Source: Acidobacteriota bacterium (lineage in GTDB: Bacteria; Acidobacteriota; Vicinamibacteria; Vicinamibacterales; JACQTH01). Taken from it: 36,164 nucleotides of DNA. The notes beneath the pieces were generated by a model. The model was given only the letters and a program-made list of their open reading frames with translations. It did not search any database and was not told where the DNA came from. Positions 7,733-14,661 of this stretch are shown piece by piece. Numbering within the stretch: position 1 is the first letter of the stretch; each line of letters begins with the position of its first letter. The translations under genes were made by a program, and so were the position numbers. The stretch spans positions 1-36,164 of the forward strand of contig JACOUA010000055.1 of NCBI GenBank assembly GCA_016178075.1, in the 5' to 3' direction.

Positions 7733-8393
7733 GCGCTCATTTCTGTCGGCGATCGTCATCCCATTTCTCGCCGCGAAGAGTGTTGAATTGACGGCGAATG
7801 CCGCGCGGCAAATTACAGAGAAGTCGCAGCGCAATTCCCGCGAACTTTCCGCCCGCCTCGCCCAGAAGAACAACGACGCAACGTGCAGCGTGTTCGACCG
7901 GCCATCACGCGCCAGATTTTGGCGCTCTGCTCGACGCCGTCAATGCCTCGGTGCTGCGCACCGACCGCGGCGACGCGTTGTCCAATGCGGAGCGCGCTGC
8001 GGTCAGCGTCCCATTGATCCTGATCGCGCGCACCCCTCATACAGCCAACTTGCTGCGGAACGTTCGATACATCTTCAACGTTCGGGCAGCAAGCGTTCGT
8101 GCAGCGCAACGCGCGTCTCATCGACCCGCGTTGTTGATGCGCACGCGATCCTGAACCGGTCCGCAACCCAGGTCCCGGACACGTTCAGGGCTCTCGCCTT
8201 GTCGATGGCGACCGGCGATCGCCCATAGCCATCAACACCGGCGCCAAGTTGGTTGCCGGTGATCGATGTCGGCGCACCGCCCACATCTGCGCGACGAAAT
8301 CCAGCGCGTCGGCCTGATCCGCCGGCGCGCTGGAGCGCGCACATTCCCAGGACACGACTGTCGGTTCTGCGGGTTCGATGTGGAGCGCGGTGT

Positions 8394-8579
8394 ATGGATC
8401 ACGCGCGGAATGACGACGAGATTTTCGATCCCACTGCGATTGCGCGGTGCCGCGAGTTGCTTGGCGACGAAGCGGACGGTCTGTCGGATCGCGACATCGA
8501 ACGCGTTTGCCGACACGCCGAGGCGATGGCGCACGTCGTCGTCGAGATGTTTCTGGAGCAGCGCGACGCGCAGGAGTAA
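8394..8579 (+). CDS. Small helical protein upstream of the recombinase
   Basis: I propose the ATG at 8394, which has GGAG eight bases upstream, rather than the track start at 8253. That gives 61 residues starting MDHARNDDE. The protein is acidic and helical: IARCRELLGDEADGLSDRD, then IERVCRHAEAMAHVVVEMF. The codon pattern changes to coding-like exactly here. I recall short proteins of this style encoded directly in front of large serine recombinases in environmental bacteria, but know no function. It ends six bases before the recombinase GTG, so the two are almost certainly cotranscribed. It could be a recombination directionality factor or accessory subunit; that is a guess from position only. 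Confidence 0.6.
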   Translation: MDHARNDDEIFDPTAIARCRELLGDEADGLSDRDIERVCRHAEAMAHVVVEMFLEQRDAQE

Positions 8580-8585
8580 ATCGAA

Positions 8586-10187
8586 GTGAGGCGCGTACCG
8601 ATCACCTTGCCGGCTTCGAGAATTGGGTCTAAGCTGCGGCCAGTGACCGGTGCCGTGATCTACGTCCGCGTGAGCACGAAGGAGCAGACGGAGAATCTGA
8701 GTCTGCCAACGCAGCTCCGCGCCTGCGAGGAGTACTGTAACCGCCAGGGTTACGAGGTTCTGGAGCGATTCAGGGAAGAAGGCGAGAGCGCCAAGACCAC
8801 GGACCGTACTGAGTTGCAGAAGTTGCTCAAGTACTGCCGCGCGCACAAGGGCAAAGTCAACTTCGTGGTCGTGTACAACCTCACGCGGTTTGCTCGCGAG
8901 AAGTACGATCACTTTGCGCTCAGAGCGCACCTGAAATCGCTCGGTATCTCGTTGCGCTCCGCGACGGAGCCAATCGACGATACGTCTACCGGAAAGCTGA
9001 TGGAAGGCGTCCTCGCGGCCTTCGCGCAGTTCGACAACGATGTGCGCTCGGATCGGACGCGCGCCGGCATGCGCGCGGCACTCGAACTCGGGCGCTGGAC
9101 CTTCCCCGCGCCCCTCGGGTATTTGAACGCGCCGAGATGGTCCGAGAAGAGCCTGGTGCCCGATCCGGAACGAGCGCCGCTTATCGCGCGTGCCTTCGAG
9201 GAGTTCGCGACGGGACGGTTTACGAAGCAGGAAGTGATCGCCCGTGTCACCGATGGGGGGCTGCGCACGCGGCGTGGACTGATGCTGTCGCCGCAAAGTT
9301 TCGGACAGATGATGCGGAACTCGATCTACATCGGTAGGATCGAGAGCCCCGAATACGGCGTGTCCACGCGTGGGGATTTCGACCCGCTCATCAGCGAGCA
9401 GACGTTTTATCGAGCGCAGGCGATCCTGGACGGCCGCGTCCAGGTCGCGGGACCACGTGAACGCAATCATCCTGATTTCGCGCTCAGAGGCTTCGTGCGT
9501 TGCGAAACCTGCGGTCGTCCGCTGACGGGGAGCTGGTCGAAGGGCCGGAACGGTTATTACGCGTACTACCACTGCCAACGTCAGTGTCGCGCCGTGAACG
9601 TGAGCAAGACCAAGTTGGAAGGACTCTTCGCCGGGGAACTCGGGCTACTGCAGCCAACTCCTGGCTACATGCGCCTGGTAAAGGATCGCGTGCTCTACGT
9701 CTGGCAGCAGCGTACGTCGGAAGTCAAGGACCGAGCGACCGAGGTCCAGCGGCGAGCCAAGGTGGTTCAGCAGAAGCTGGACCGGCTCGATGAAGCCTTT
9801 CTCTACGCGCAGACGATCGACCTGACGAGCTATGAAAGGCAGCGCGACAAACTGCGCGAGGAATTGACGCTCGCCCAGATCGACCACCACGCCGAATCGA
9901 TCGAAGAACTCGACGTACAGGGCATCCTGGCGTTCGCAGAACGCGTTTTGCCGCGCGCCTCGGACCTTTGGGTGCAAGCGTCGCTGAATCAGAAACAGCG
10001 GCTCCAGCAGCTGTTTTTCCCGGAAGGGATCGCGTTCGACGGAAATCGATTTAATCGAACCGCCGCAACCGCGCCATTTTTCAAGTACTTGGCGCCGTCC
10101 GAGAGTGCTGATGAAAAGGTGGTGAGCCGCGCAGGAATCGAACCGACACCGGGCGACGATTGGAGGGAAGGAATCGGGGTTCGTTGA
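8586..10187 (+). CDS. Large serine recombinase (site-specific integrase)
   Basis: A 533-residue large serine recombinase. The resolvase-type catalytic domain covers about 20-165, with nucleophile Ser30 in AVIYVRVSTKEQ and arginines in the NLTRFAREK and DVRSDRTRAG regions. A recombinase DNA-binding domain follows from about 170 (TFPAPLGYL). The zinc ribbon uses Cys306, Cys309, Cys330 and Cys334 (CETCGRPL, then YYHCQRQC), and a coiled coil spans about 370-450. It cuts and rejoins DNA at att sites to insert or excise an element. The GTG at 8586 has GGAG nine bases upstream; the internal GTG at 8643 has no such site. The last 20 residues (SRAGIEPTPGDD) read through the antisense of a tRNA 3' end. 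No other phage or conjugation genes are visible, so the element is small or degraded. Confidence 0.92.
   Translation: MRRVPITLPASRIGSKLRPVTGAVIYVRVSTKEQTENLSLPTQLRACEEYCNRQGYEVLERFREEGESAKTTDRTELQKLLKYCRAHKGKVNFVVVYNLTRFAREKYDHFALRAHLKSLGISLRSATEPIDDTSTGKLMEGVLAAFAQFDNDVRSDRTRAGMRAALELGRWTFPAPLGYLNAPRWSEKSLVPDPERAPLIARAFEEFATGRFTKQEVIARVTDGGLRTRRGLMLSPQSFGQMMRNSIYIGRIESPEYGVSTRGDFDPLISEQTFYRAQAILDGRVQVAGPRERNHPDFALRGFVRCETCGRPLTGSWSKGRNGYYAYYHCQRQCRAVNVSKTKLEGLFAGELGLLQPTPGYMRLVKDRVLYVWQQRTSEVKDRATEVQRRAKVVQQKLDRLDEAFLYAQTIDLTSYERQRDKLREELTLAQIDHHAESIEELDVQGILAFAERVLPRASDLWVQASLNQKQRLQQLFFPEGIAFDGNRFNRTAATAPFFKYLAPSESADEKVVSRAGIEPTPGDDWREGIGVR
10120..10147 (-). other. tRNA 3'-end fragment (T arm and acceptor arm), likely attachment-site half
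   Basis: On the minus strand the bases spell a T stem and loop, GTCGG TTCGATT CCTGC (10147-10131, four of five pairs form including one G-T), then the acceptor 3' half GCGGCTC, discriminator A and CCA (10122-10120). I searched the minus-strand bases before it and found no anticodon arm, D arm or matching 5' acceptor (GAGCCGC), so this is only a 3' fragment. Integrases often use tRNA 3' ends as attachment sites, and the fragment lies inside the recombinase reading frame. Confidence 0.5.
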
Positions 10188-10261
10188 TCTCGACTGCCGT
10201 GCAGGACTCGAGCGACGTTAATGAGAGTGTGCCCGGCCCGATAGTGAATCACATCCCGTCC

Positions 10262-11896
10262 TCAGCCTTCCTCAATCCGATAGACTTGCTCCACCTCTTC
10301 GATTTCGCGCTGGATTCTGTCGCCGTCCCACCCCAGCTCCAGCGCCATGAGCCGCGCGGCTTCGGCCAGAGCCTCCGGTCCGGGGTGGCCCGCCGACCCC
10401 GCCTCGGTGCGGCGCAGGACGGCATCCGCCAGTTTGACGGCCATTTCCTCGCGCGTCGCGTACACAATCTCGGCTCGCGTCACCTCGCAGTGCTCGCCGA
10501 GCGGCGCGGATGATTCGGCATTCTCGTGCATGACGTCGAGGACCGCCCGATAGCTGGTGCCGTACGAGAGCGCGAGCCGGCGGCGCGCCGACGGTGGAAT
10601 CCCGTTGGGGTCCTGCGACACCGTGTGCTCGATGAAGCTCGGGAACGAGTCGATGTCGCCGCCGACGAGCGGCGTGCCGGCAGTCTGGCAGGGAGGCGGC
10701 GCCTTGCCGAGCAGATCGAAGACGAGATCGACCGCCTGTTCCGCCGTCCGCCTCGCCGTCGTGTAGCGCACACCGACGACCGAGGCGACGCCGGTCAGGC
10801 CGTCCTGCCGATGGTCGCGAATCTGGCTGTTCTTGAGGAGGACGATCCGAAGCGGGCTCGACGCGACCGCCGGCAGGAAGCCGCGGTGCACCAGCCGGAT
10901 GTCTTCGAGCCTGAGGCGCGCGCCCGGGAACGCTGTGCGGACGTCGCGGAGGAAGCGGCTGACGGTGTTGCGTCGGACCGAGAGCTCGTCCGGACCGCCG
11001 CGATGCGGGTCGTGGCTGGTCCCGACGATCGAGAACTCCCGCCACGGCGCTGCGAACAGGAGCCGCGACCCGGCCATTCCGGCGACGGCATGGACGCCCG
11101 TCAGCCGCCTCGTGACCAGATTCATTGCTTTCGAGAGCTTCGACACGACGGGATTCTGCCGGCCCGCGAAGAGCGGCGCGACGACGCGATGCGCCCAGGG
11201 ACCGGCGGCGTTGAGCACGACTCGGGCCCGAATCTCGAAATGGTCCCCGCCCAGCAGATCCACGGCCGTGATGCCGATGACGCGCGACTTGTCCCGCAGC
11301 CATCCGGTGCACTCGACATAGTTGGCGGCGGCGGCGCCCCGCTCCACCCCAGACAGCACGAACGAGAGCGCCATCCGGTCGGTGTTGTAGATCTGGCAGT
11401 CGTGCCAGACGATCCCGCCGGTGACCTTCGCAGGATTGATCAACGGGTCGAGGTGCAGGCATTCCTCTCGCGAGATGAGCCGGCTGGGCGGCAGGTGCTT
11501 GGACGGGTCGAGCGAGTCGTTGCGATCGCGCGACAGCGAATCGTTGAGCGCGAAATAGGCGCGCAGCAGCCAGCGGTTCTGCTTGAGGCCGAACGTCGTC
11601 GGGATGAGAAACGGGAGCGGGTGGATCAGGTGAGGGGCGATCCGGCACAGCGTCCGCCGCTCGCTCATGTACTCGCGCATCTCGCGAATCGCGCCGCGCT
11701 GCAGCGCCCGCACGCCGCCGTGCACGGTCTTGGCACTGTTGAACGAGGTGCCGCCGCCGAAGTCACCGCGATCGATGAGGGCGACGTCCAGGCCGCGGAG
11801 CGCCGCGTCCCAGGCGGCCGTCACGCCGTAGATGCCGGCCCCGATGATCAGGAGATCGAACTCGCGGCTGGTGAGTTGGGCGGGGTCCCGAAGCAC
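10262..11896 (-). CDS. glpD: FAD-dependent glycerol-3-phosphate dehydrogenase
   Basis: A 544-residue flavoprotein of the GlpA/GlpD family. It oxidises sn-glycerol 3-phosphate to dihydroxyacetone phosphate and passes electrons to membrane quinones. The N-terminal FAD-binding Rossmann motif is FDLLIIGAGIYGVTAAWDAA, with the second family motif GDFGGGTSFNSAKTVHGG just after. Residues LNAAGPWAHRV and GTSHDPHRG mark the substrate and FAD half of the oxidoreductase fold, and the C-terminal 130 residues form the usual helical cap. Length matches the family. The start is a GTG at 11896. It converges on the recombinase, 74 bases away, and diverges from the methyltransferase across a palindromic repeat. 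It may link glycerol catabolism or phospholipid turnover to respiration. The long plus-strand ORF over it (10526-11914) is an antisense shadow. Confidence 0.92.
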   Translation of the reverse strand: MLRDPAQLTSREFDLLIIGAGIYGVTAAWDAALRGLDVALIDRGDFGGGTSFNSAKTVHGGVRALQRGAIREMREYMSERRTLCRIAPHLIHPLPFLIPTTFGLKQNRWLLRAYFALNDSLSRDRNDSLDPSKHLPPSRLISREECLHLDPLINPAKVTGGIVWHDCQIYNTDRMALSFVLSGVERGAAAANYVECTGWLRDKSRVIGITAVDLLGGDHFEIRARVVLNAAGPWAHRVVAPLFAGRQNPVVSKLSKAMNLVTRRLTGVHAVAGMAGSRLLFAAPWREFSIVGTSHDPHRGGPDELSVRRNTVSRFLRDVRTAFPGARLRLEDIRLVHRGFLPAVASSPLRIVLLKNSQIRDHRQDGLTGVASVVGVRYTTARRTAEQAVDLVFDLLGKAPPPCQTAGTPLVGGDIDSFPSFIEHTVSQDPNGIPPSARRRLALSYGTSYRAVLDVMHENAESSAPLGEHCEVTRAEIVYATREEMAVKLADAVLRRTEAGSAGHPGPEALAEAARLMALELGWDGDRIQREIEEVEQVYRIEEG

Positions 11897-11910
11897 GAGG
11901 CAAGTATCCT

Positions 11911-11987
11911 ATAAGGCGGGCAACCACGGGGGTTGCCCCTACGATGACCGACCTCTGTAGGGGCGGGCCCCGTGCCCGCCCCCTTAT
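11911..11987. repeat. REPIN-like double palindrome between divergent genes
   Basis: Two hairpins lie side by side: GGGCAACC/GGTTGCCC (11918-11938, loop ACGGG) and GGGGCGGGC/GCCCGCCCC (11960-11982, loop CCCGT). The whole 77 bases also has related ends (ATAAGG-CGGGC and the complement of GCCCGCCCCCTTAT), and GCCCCTAC (11934-11941) pairs with GTAGGGGC (11957-11964). Two REP-like hairpins in inverted orientation is the usual layout of a REPIN. Confidence 0.6.
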
Positions 11988-11990
11988 CCC

Positions 11991-12752
11991 GTGACCTCCA
12001 TCGACCGGATCCGGCGCTACTGGGACACGCACATCCACGACCTCAAGATGACGACGCATGCCGTCGGGACGCGGGAGTTCTTCGACGACCTCGACGCCTA
12101 CCGCTTCGACAAGCTGCACTATCTGCCGACCGTCGTGGACTTCGCCGGGTATGGGGGCAGGGCGCTGCTCGAGGTCGGATGCGGCATCGGCACCGACCTG
12201 GTTCGCTTCGCCCGTGGCGGCGCGATGGTGACGGGCGTGGATCTGTCAGCGACCGCCGTCGAGCTGGCGCGAAAGAACTTCGAGCTGCACGGGCTGCAGC
12301 CCGCTGAGTTGCGGGTCGCGGATGGTGAGTCGCTGCCGTACGTCGACGAGTCGTTCGACGTCGCCTACGCGCACGGGGTCGCGCAGTACGCGGCCGATGC
12401 GCGGCAACTCATTCGCGAGTGCCACAGGGTCCTGCGACCAGGTGGCGAGGCGATCTTCATGGTCTACAATCGGATCTCGTGGCTCAACGCGTTGTCCAAG
12501 GTGATGCGCGTCGATCTCGAACACGAGGACGCCCCGGTTCTCAACAAGTACTCGGCGCGCGAAGTTCAGGAGCTGCTGACGGATTTCAGCAGCGTGCGGA
12601 TCGTGCCCGAGCGTTTTCCCGTGCGGTCGCGACTGCACGGTGGATGGAAGGGCGCGTTGTTCAACGGCGTGTTCGTTGGGACATTCAACCTCCTCCCCCG
12701 CGCCATCGTGCGGAGATTCGGTTGGCACTTGATGGCGTTTTGCCGGAAGTAG
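11991..12752 (+). CDS. Class I SAM-dependent methyltransferase
   Basis: A 253-residue soluble methyltransferase of the methyltransferase-11/25 type. SAM-binding motif I is LLEVGCGIGTDLVRFARGG (about 55-73), the acidic end of strand 2 is VTGVDLSATAV, and motif III is the region ADGESLPYVDESFDVAYAHG. The C-terminus (PRAIVRRFGWHLMAFCRK) is hydrophobic and basic, so it may dock on membranes. The substrate is unknown; ubiquinone-like, lipid or sugar substrates are all possible for this superfamily. The start is a GTG at 11991, directly after the REPIN-like repeat and without a clear ribosome binding site. A decayed copy of its last 23 codons lies at 18775-18842, so a paralogue once existed nearby. 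Confidence 0.85.
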   Translation: MTSIDRIRRYWDTHIHDLKMTTHAVGTREFFDDLDAYRFDKLHYLPTVVDFAGYGGRALLEVGCGIGTDLVRFARGGAMVTGVDLSATAVELARKNFELHGLQPAELRVADGESLPYVDESFDVAYAHGVAQYAADARQLIRECHRVLRPGGEAIFMVYNRISWLNALSKVMRVDLEHEDAPVLNKYSAREVQELLTDFSSVRIVPERFPVRSRLHGGWKGALFNGVFVGTFNLLPRAIVRRFGWHLMAFCRK

Positions 12753-12829
12753 TCAGCCTCGTCCAGAGCCAGGCGGTTGGCGCCTTTGCGCCGCACTCGT
12801 TCGGGAGATACAATCATCGACCTCTCAAC

Positions 12830-14551
12830 ATGGGCCGCCGGACACGCACGGCGAATCCTGCGAAGCCACAAGAGCCGGCCCTGCCGCCGGCCCCCTCCGG
12901 GCGGGGCTCGGTGTGGATTCTCGATCCCTGGCGCGACGTCGCGCTCATCGTGGCCACGCCGGTCATCATTCTCCCGGCAATCTGGCTGGCCGAGGATCGT
13001 TTCAGACCGGACCAGATTTACCTGTTCGTGGCATCCTTCGGCGCCCTCGGACACCACCTCCCGGGCATGATGCGCGCCTACGGCGACCGGTTCCTCTTTG
13101 AGCGCTTCAAGTATCGCTTCGTCCTGACGCCGTTGTTGCTAGGCGGCACGTGTCTCCTGTTTGCGGTCCGACAGCTGAACGCGATCGTTCTCGTCGCTTA
13201 TCTCTGGGGCGTGTGGCACGGGTTGATGCAGACCTACGGGTTTCTGCGAATCTACGACGCCAAGGTCGGGTCCGTGTCGAGGCTGACGGCCCGGCTGGAT
13301 AGCGCGGTGTGCGTGACCTGGTTTGGCGCGGCCGTCCTGTTGGCGCCCACGCGGATGACCAAGATCCTGACCGACTACTATCAGGCAGGGGGCGCCGTCG
13401 TGTCGCCGGCAATCGTTGGCGTCCTGACGGGCGTCTGGCTGATTGCGACCGGACTCGTGACGCTCGGCTTTGTTGGCCATCTGCTGTATGACCGGGCTCG
13501 TGGGAACGCTCAGAGTCCGGCGAAGCTGGTACTGCTGGCCATCAGCATTTCGTTCTGGTGGTACAGCAATGTCGCTGTTTCCAACATGCTGGTCGGGATC
13601 GCTCTTTTCGAGATCTTTCACGACGTGCAATACCTCACGATCGTCTGGATCTTCAATCTCAACCGAGTGGATCGCAACCCTGGGGTCGGCCGGTTCACGC
13701 GCTTCTTGTTCCGGCGGAGCTGGGGTTTAGCGGGCCTGTATGTGGGGTTGGTCGCCGCGTATGGGTCGTTGAATCTCATTCCGCCTGGGCTCTCGAGTCA
13801 GACACTCAGTCGGAGTCTGATGGGTGTGCTGACCGCGTCGGCGCTGCTGCATTTCTACTACGATGGCTTTATCTGGAAGGTGCGCGAGCCGGCCGTCCGT
13901 GAATCGCTCGGCTTGGGCGCTCAACGTGCTCGGCCGATCGAGCCATCTGGCCCTTCCGGCTGGGCGCACGGCTTGAAGTGGGCGGCCTTCATCCTGCCGG
14001 TGGCCTGGCTCGGGTCTGCGGAGACGCGGGGGCCGATGCTGGCGCTCGAGCGCGATCGGATGATCGTTCAGGCCGTGCCGCACAGTGCCGAAGCCCGGAA
14101 CAAGCTCGGCGGGGCGTTGCTCCTACGGGGTCAGGTCGACGAAGCCATCGAGCACTTGCAGGAGGCGGTACGTCTTGATCCCAAGCACGCCGGAGCCCAT
14201 TCGAATCTCGGCGTGGCGCTGGCACGCCTCGGCTGGCTGGCGGAGGCCATCGATCACTATCGAGAGGCGCTACGACTCGATCCCCGTCAGACGCAGGCGT
14301 ACTCGAACCTGGGGAACGTGCTGCTTCAGCAGGGGCAGGTCCGTGAGGCCATCGCCCGATTCAACGAAGGCCTCTCGATCGATCCCGCTGATCCGCAGGC
14401 GCGCACGAACTTGGCGGGCGCCTTGCTGCAGGAGGGGCGGATCGATGAAGCGATCAGCGAGCTCGAGCAGGTCCTCCGCGTCACGCCGGATTTCCAACCC
14501 GCTCGTCGAAATCTGGAGATCCTGCTACACCAGCGACAGCGAGAGCAATAA
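12830..14551 (+). CDS. His-rich multipass membrane protein with C-terminal TPR domain
   Basis: The track ORF starts at 12419 inside the methyltransferase gene. The real start is the ATG at 12830 (MGRRTRTANP), giving 573 residues. About nine transmembrane helices span residues 35-400. Several carry histidines in conserved-looking settings: GALGHHLPG (75-76), GVWHGLMQTYGF (130), FEIFHDVQYL (264, Asp265) and LLHFYYDGFIWK (341, Asp345). Such spaced His/Asp motifs in helices recall metal-dependent membrane enzymes (Brp/Blh-type or desaturase-like), but the family is not identified. Residues 419-560 form about four TPR repeats (EARNKLGGALLLRGQVDEAI and so on), a protein-binding platform. A weak promoter-like TTTGCG-18-TACAAT (12785-12814) precedes the ATG. 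A strong terminator follows the gene. Confidence 0.75.
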   Translation: MGRRTRTANPAKPQEPALPPAPSGRGSVWILDPWRDVALIVATPVIILPAIWLAEDRFRPDQIYLFVASFGALGHHLPGMMRAYGDRFLFERFKYRFVLTPLLLGGTCLLFAVRQLNAIVLVAYLWGVWHGLMQTYGFLRIYDAKVGSVSRLTARLDSAVCVTWFGAAVLLAPTRMTKILTDYYQAGGAVVSPAIVGVLTGVWLIATGLVTLGFVGHLLYDRARGNAQSPAKLVLLAISISFWWYSNVAVSNMLVGIALFEIFHDVQYLTIVWIFNLNRVDRNPGVGRFTRFLFRRSWGLAGLYVGLVAAYGSLNLIPPGLSSQTLSRSLMGVLTASALLHFYYDGFIWKVREPAVRESLGLGAQRARPIEPSGPSGWAHGLKWAAFILPVAWLGSAETRGPMLALERDRMIVQAVPHSAEARNKLGGALLLRGQVDEAIEHLQEAVRLDPKHAGAHSNLGVALARLGWLAEAIDHYREALRLDPRQTQAYSNLGNVLLQQGQVREAIARFNEGLSIDPADPQARTNLAGALLQEGRIDEAISELEQVLRVTPDFQPARRNLEILLHQRQREQ

Positions 14552-14588
14552 GGGCCTCAGATCGGAACTGAACTCCCACGATCGTTAG

Positions 14589-14647
14589 CGCGGAGCTCGC
14601 CGAGGCCAGGCAACCTGTCTCGAGATCTCTGCGAGCTCCGCGTTTTT
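14589..14647 (+). terminator. Rho-independent terminator after the TPR protein gene
   Basis: CGCGGAGCTCGC (14589-14600) pairs perfectly with GCGAGCTCCGCG (14631-14642), followed directly by TTTTT. The 30-base loop can fold further. It ends plus-strand transcription 15 bases before the stop of the convergent TonB receptor gene. Confidence 0.85.
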
Positions 14648-14661
14648 CGTCGTAAGGGCTT

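Larger units (their letters stand above)
7160..8393. other. Gene-poor accessory stretch with four hairpins
   Basis: More than 1.2 kb without a gene I can support. Several ORFs of 70-190 codons on both strands overlap each other, lack good ribosome binding sites and match no family I recognise. The left half (7383-7732) carries four hairpins annotated separately. The right half (about 7740-8390) has no visible structure and may hold unrecognisable gene remains. It lies between a toxin-antitoxin pair and a serine recombinase, so it is plausibly part of a decayed mobile island. Confidence 0.5.

Noticed and set aside
7798-8154. 118-residue ORF in the gene-poor stretch
   Set aside because: Some helical-looking segments (ALLDAVNASVLRTD) but no ribosome binding site, no family match and equal-length competing frames.
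8232-9578. 448-residue minus-strand ORF
   Set aside because: Antisense to the recombinase, whose catalytic motifs are clear on the plus strand.
10123-10200. Complete tRNA gene on the minus strand
   Set aside because: The T arm and acceptor 3' half fit, but no anticodon arm, D arm or matching 5' acceptor exists in the next 90 bases.
10526-11914. 462-residue plus-strand ORF
   Set aside because: Antisense to glpD, with Arg/Asp/Glu-rich composition typical of shadow frames in high-GC genes.
12419-12829. N-terminal extension of the 710-residue track ORF
   Set aside because: It overlaps the methyltransferase gene in another frame; hydrophobic, family-like sequence begins only after the ATG at 12830.
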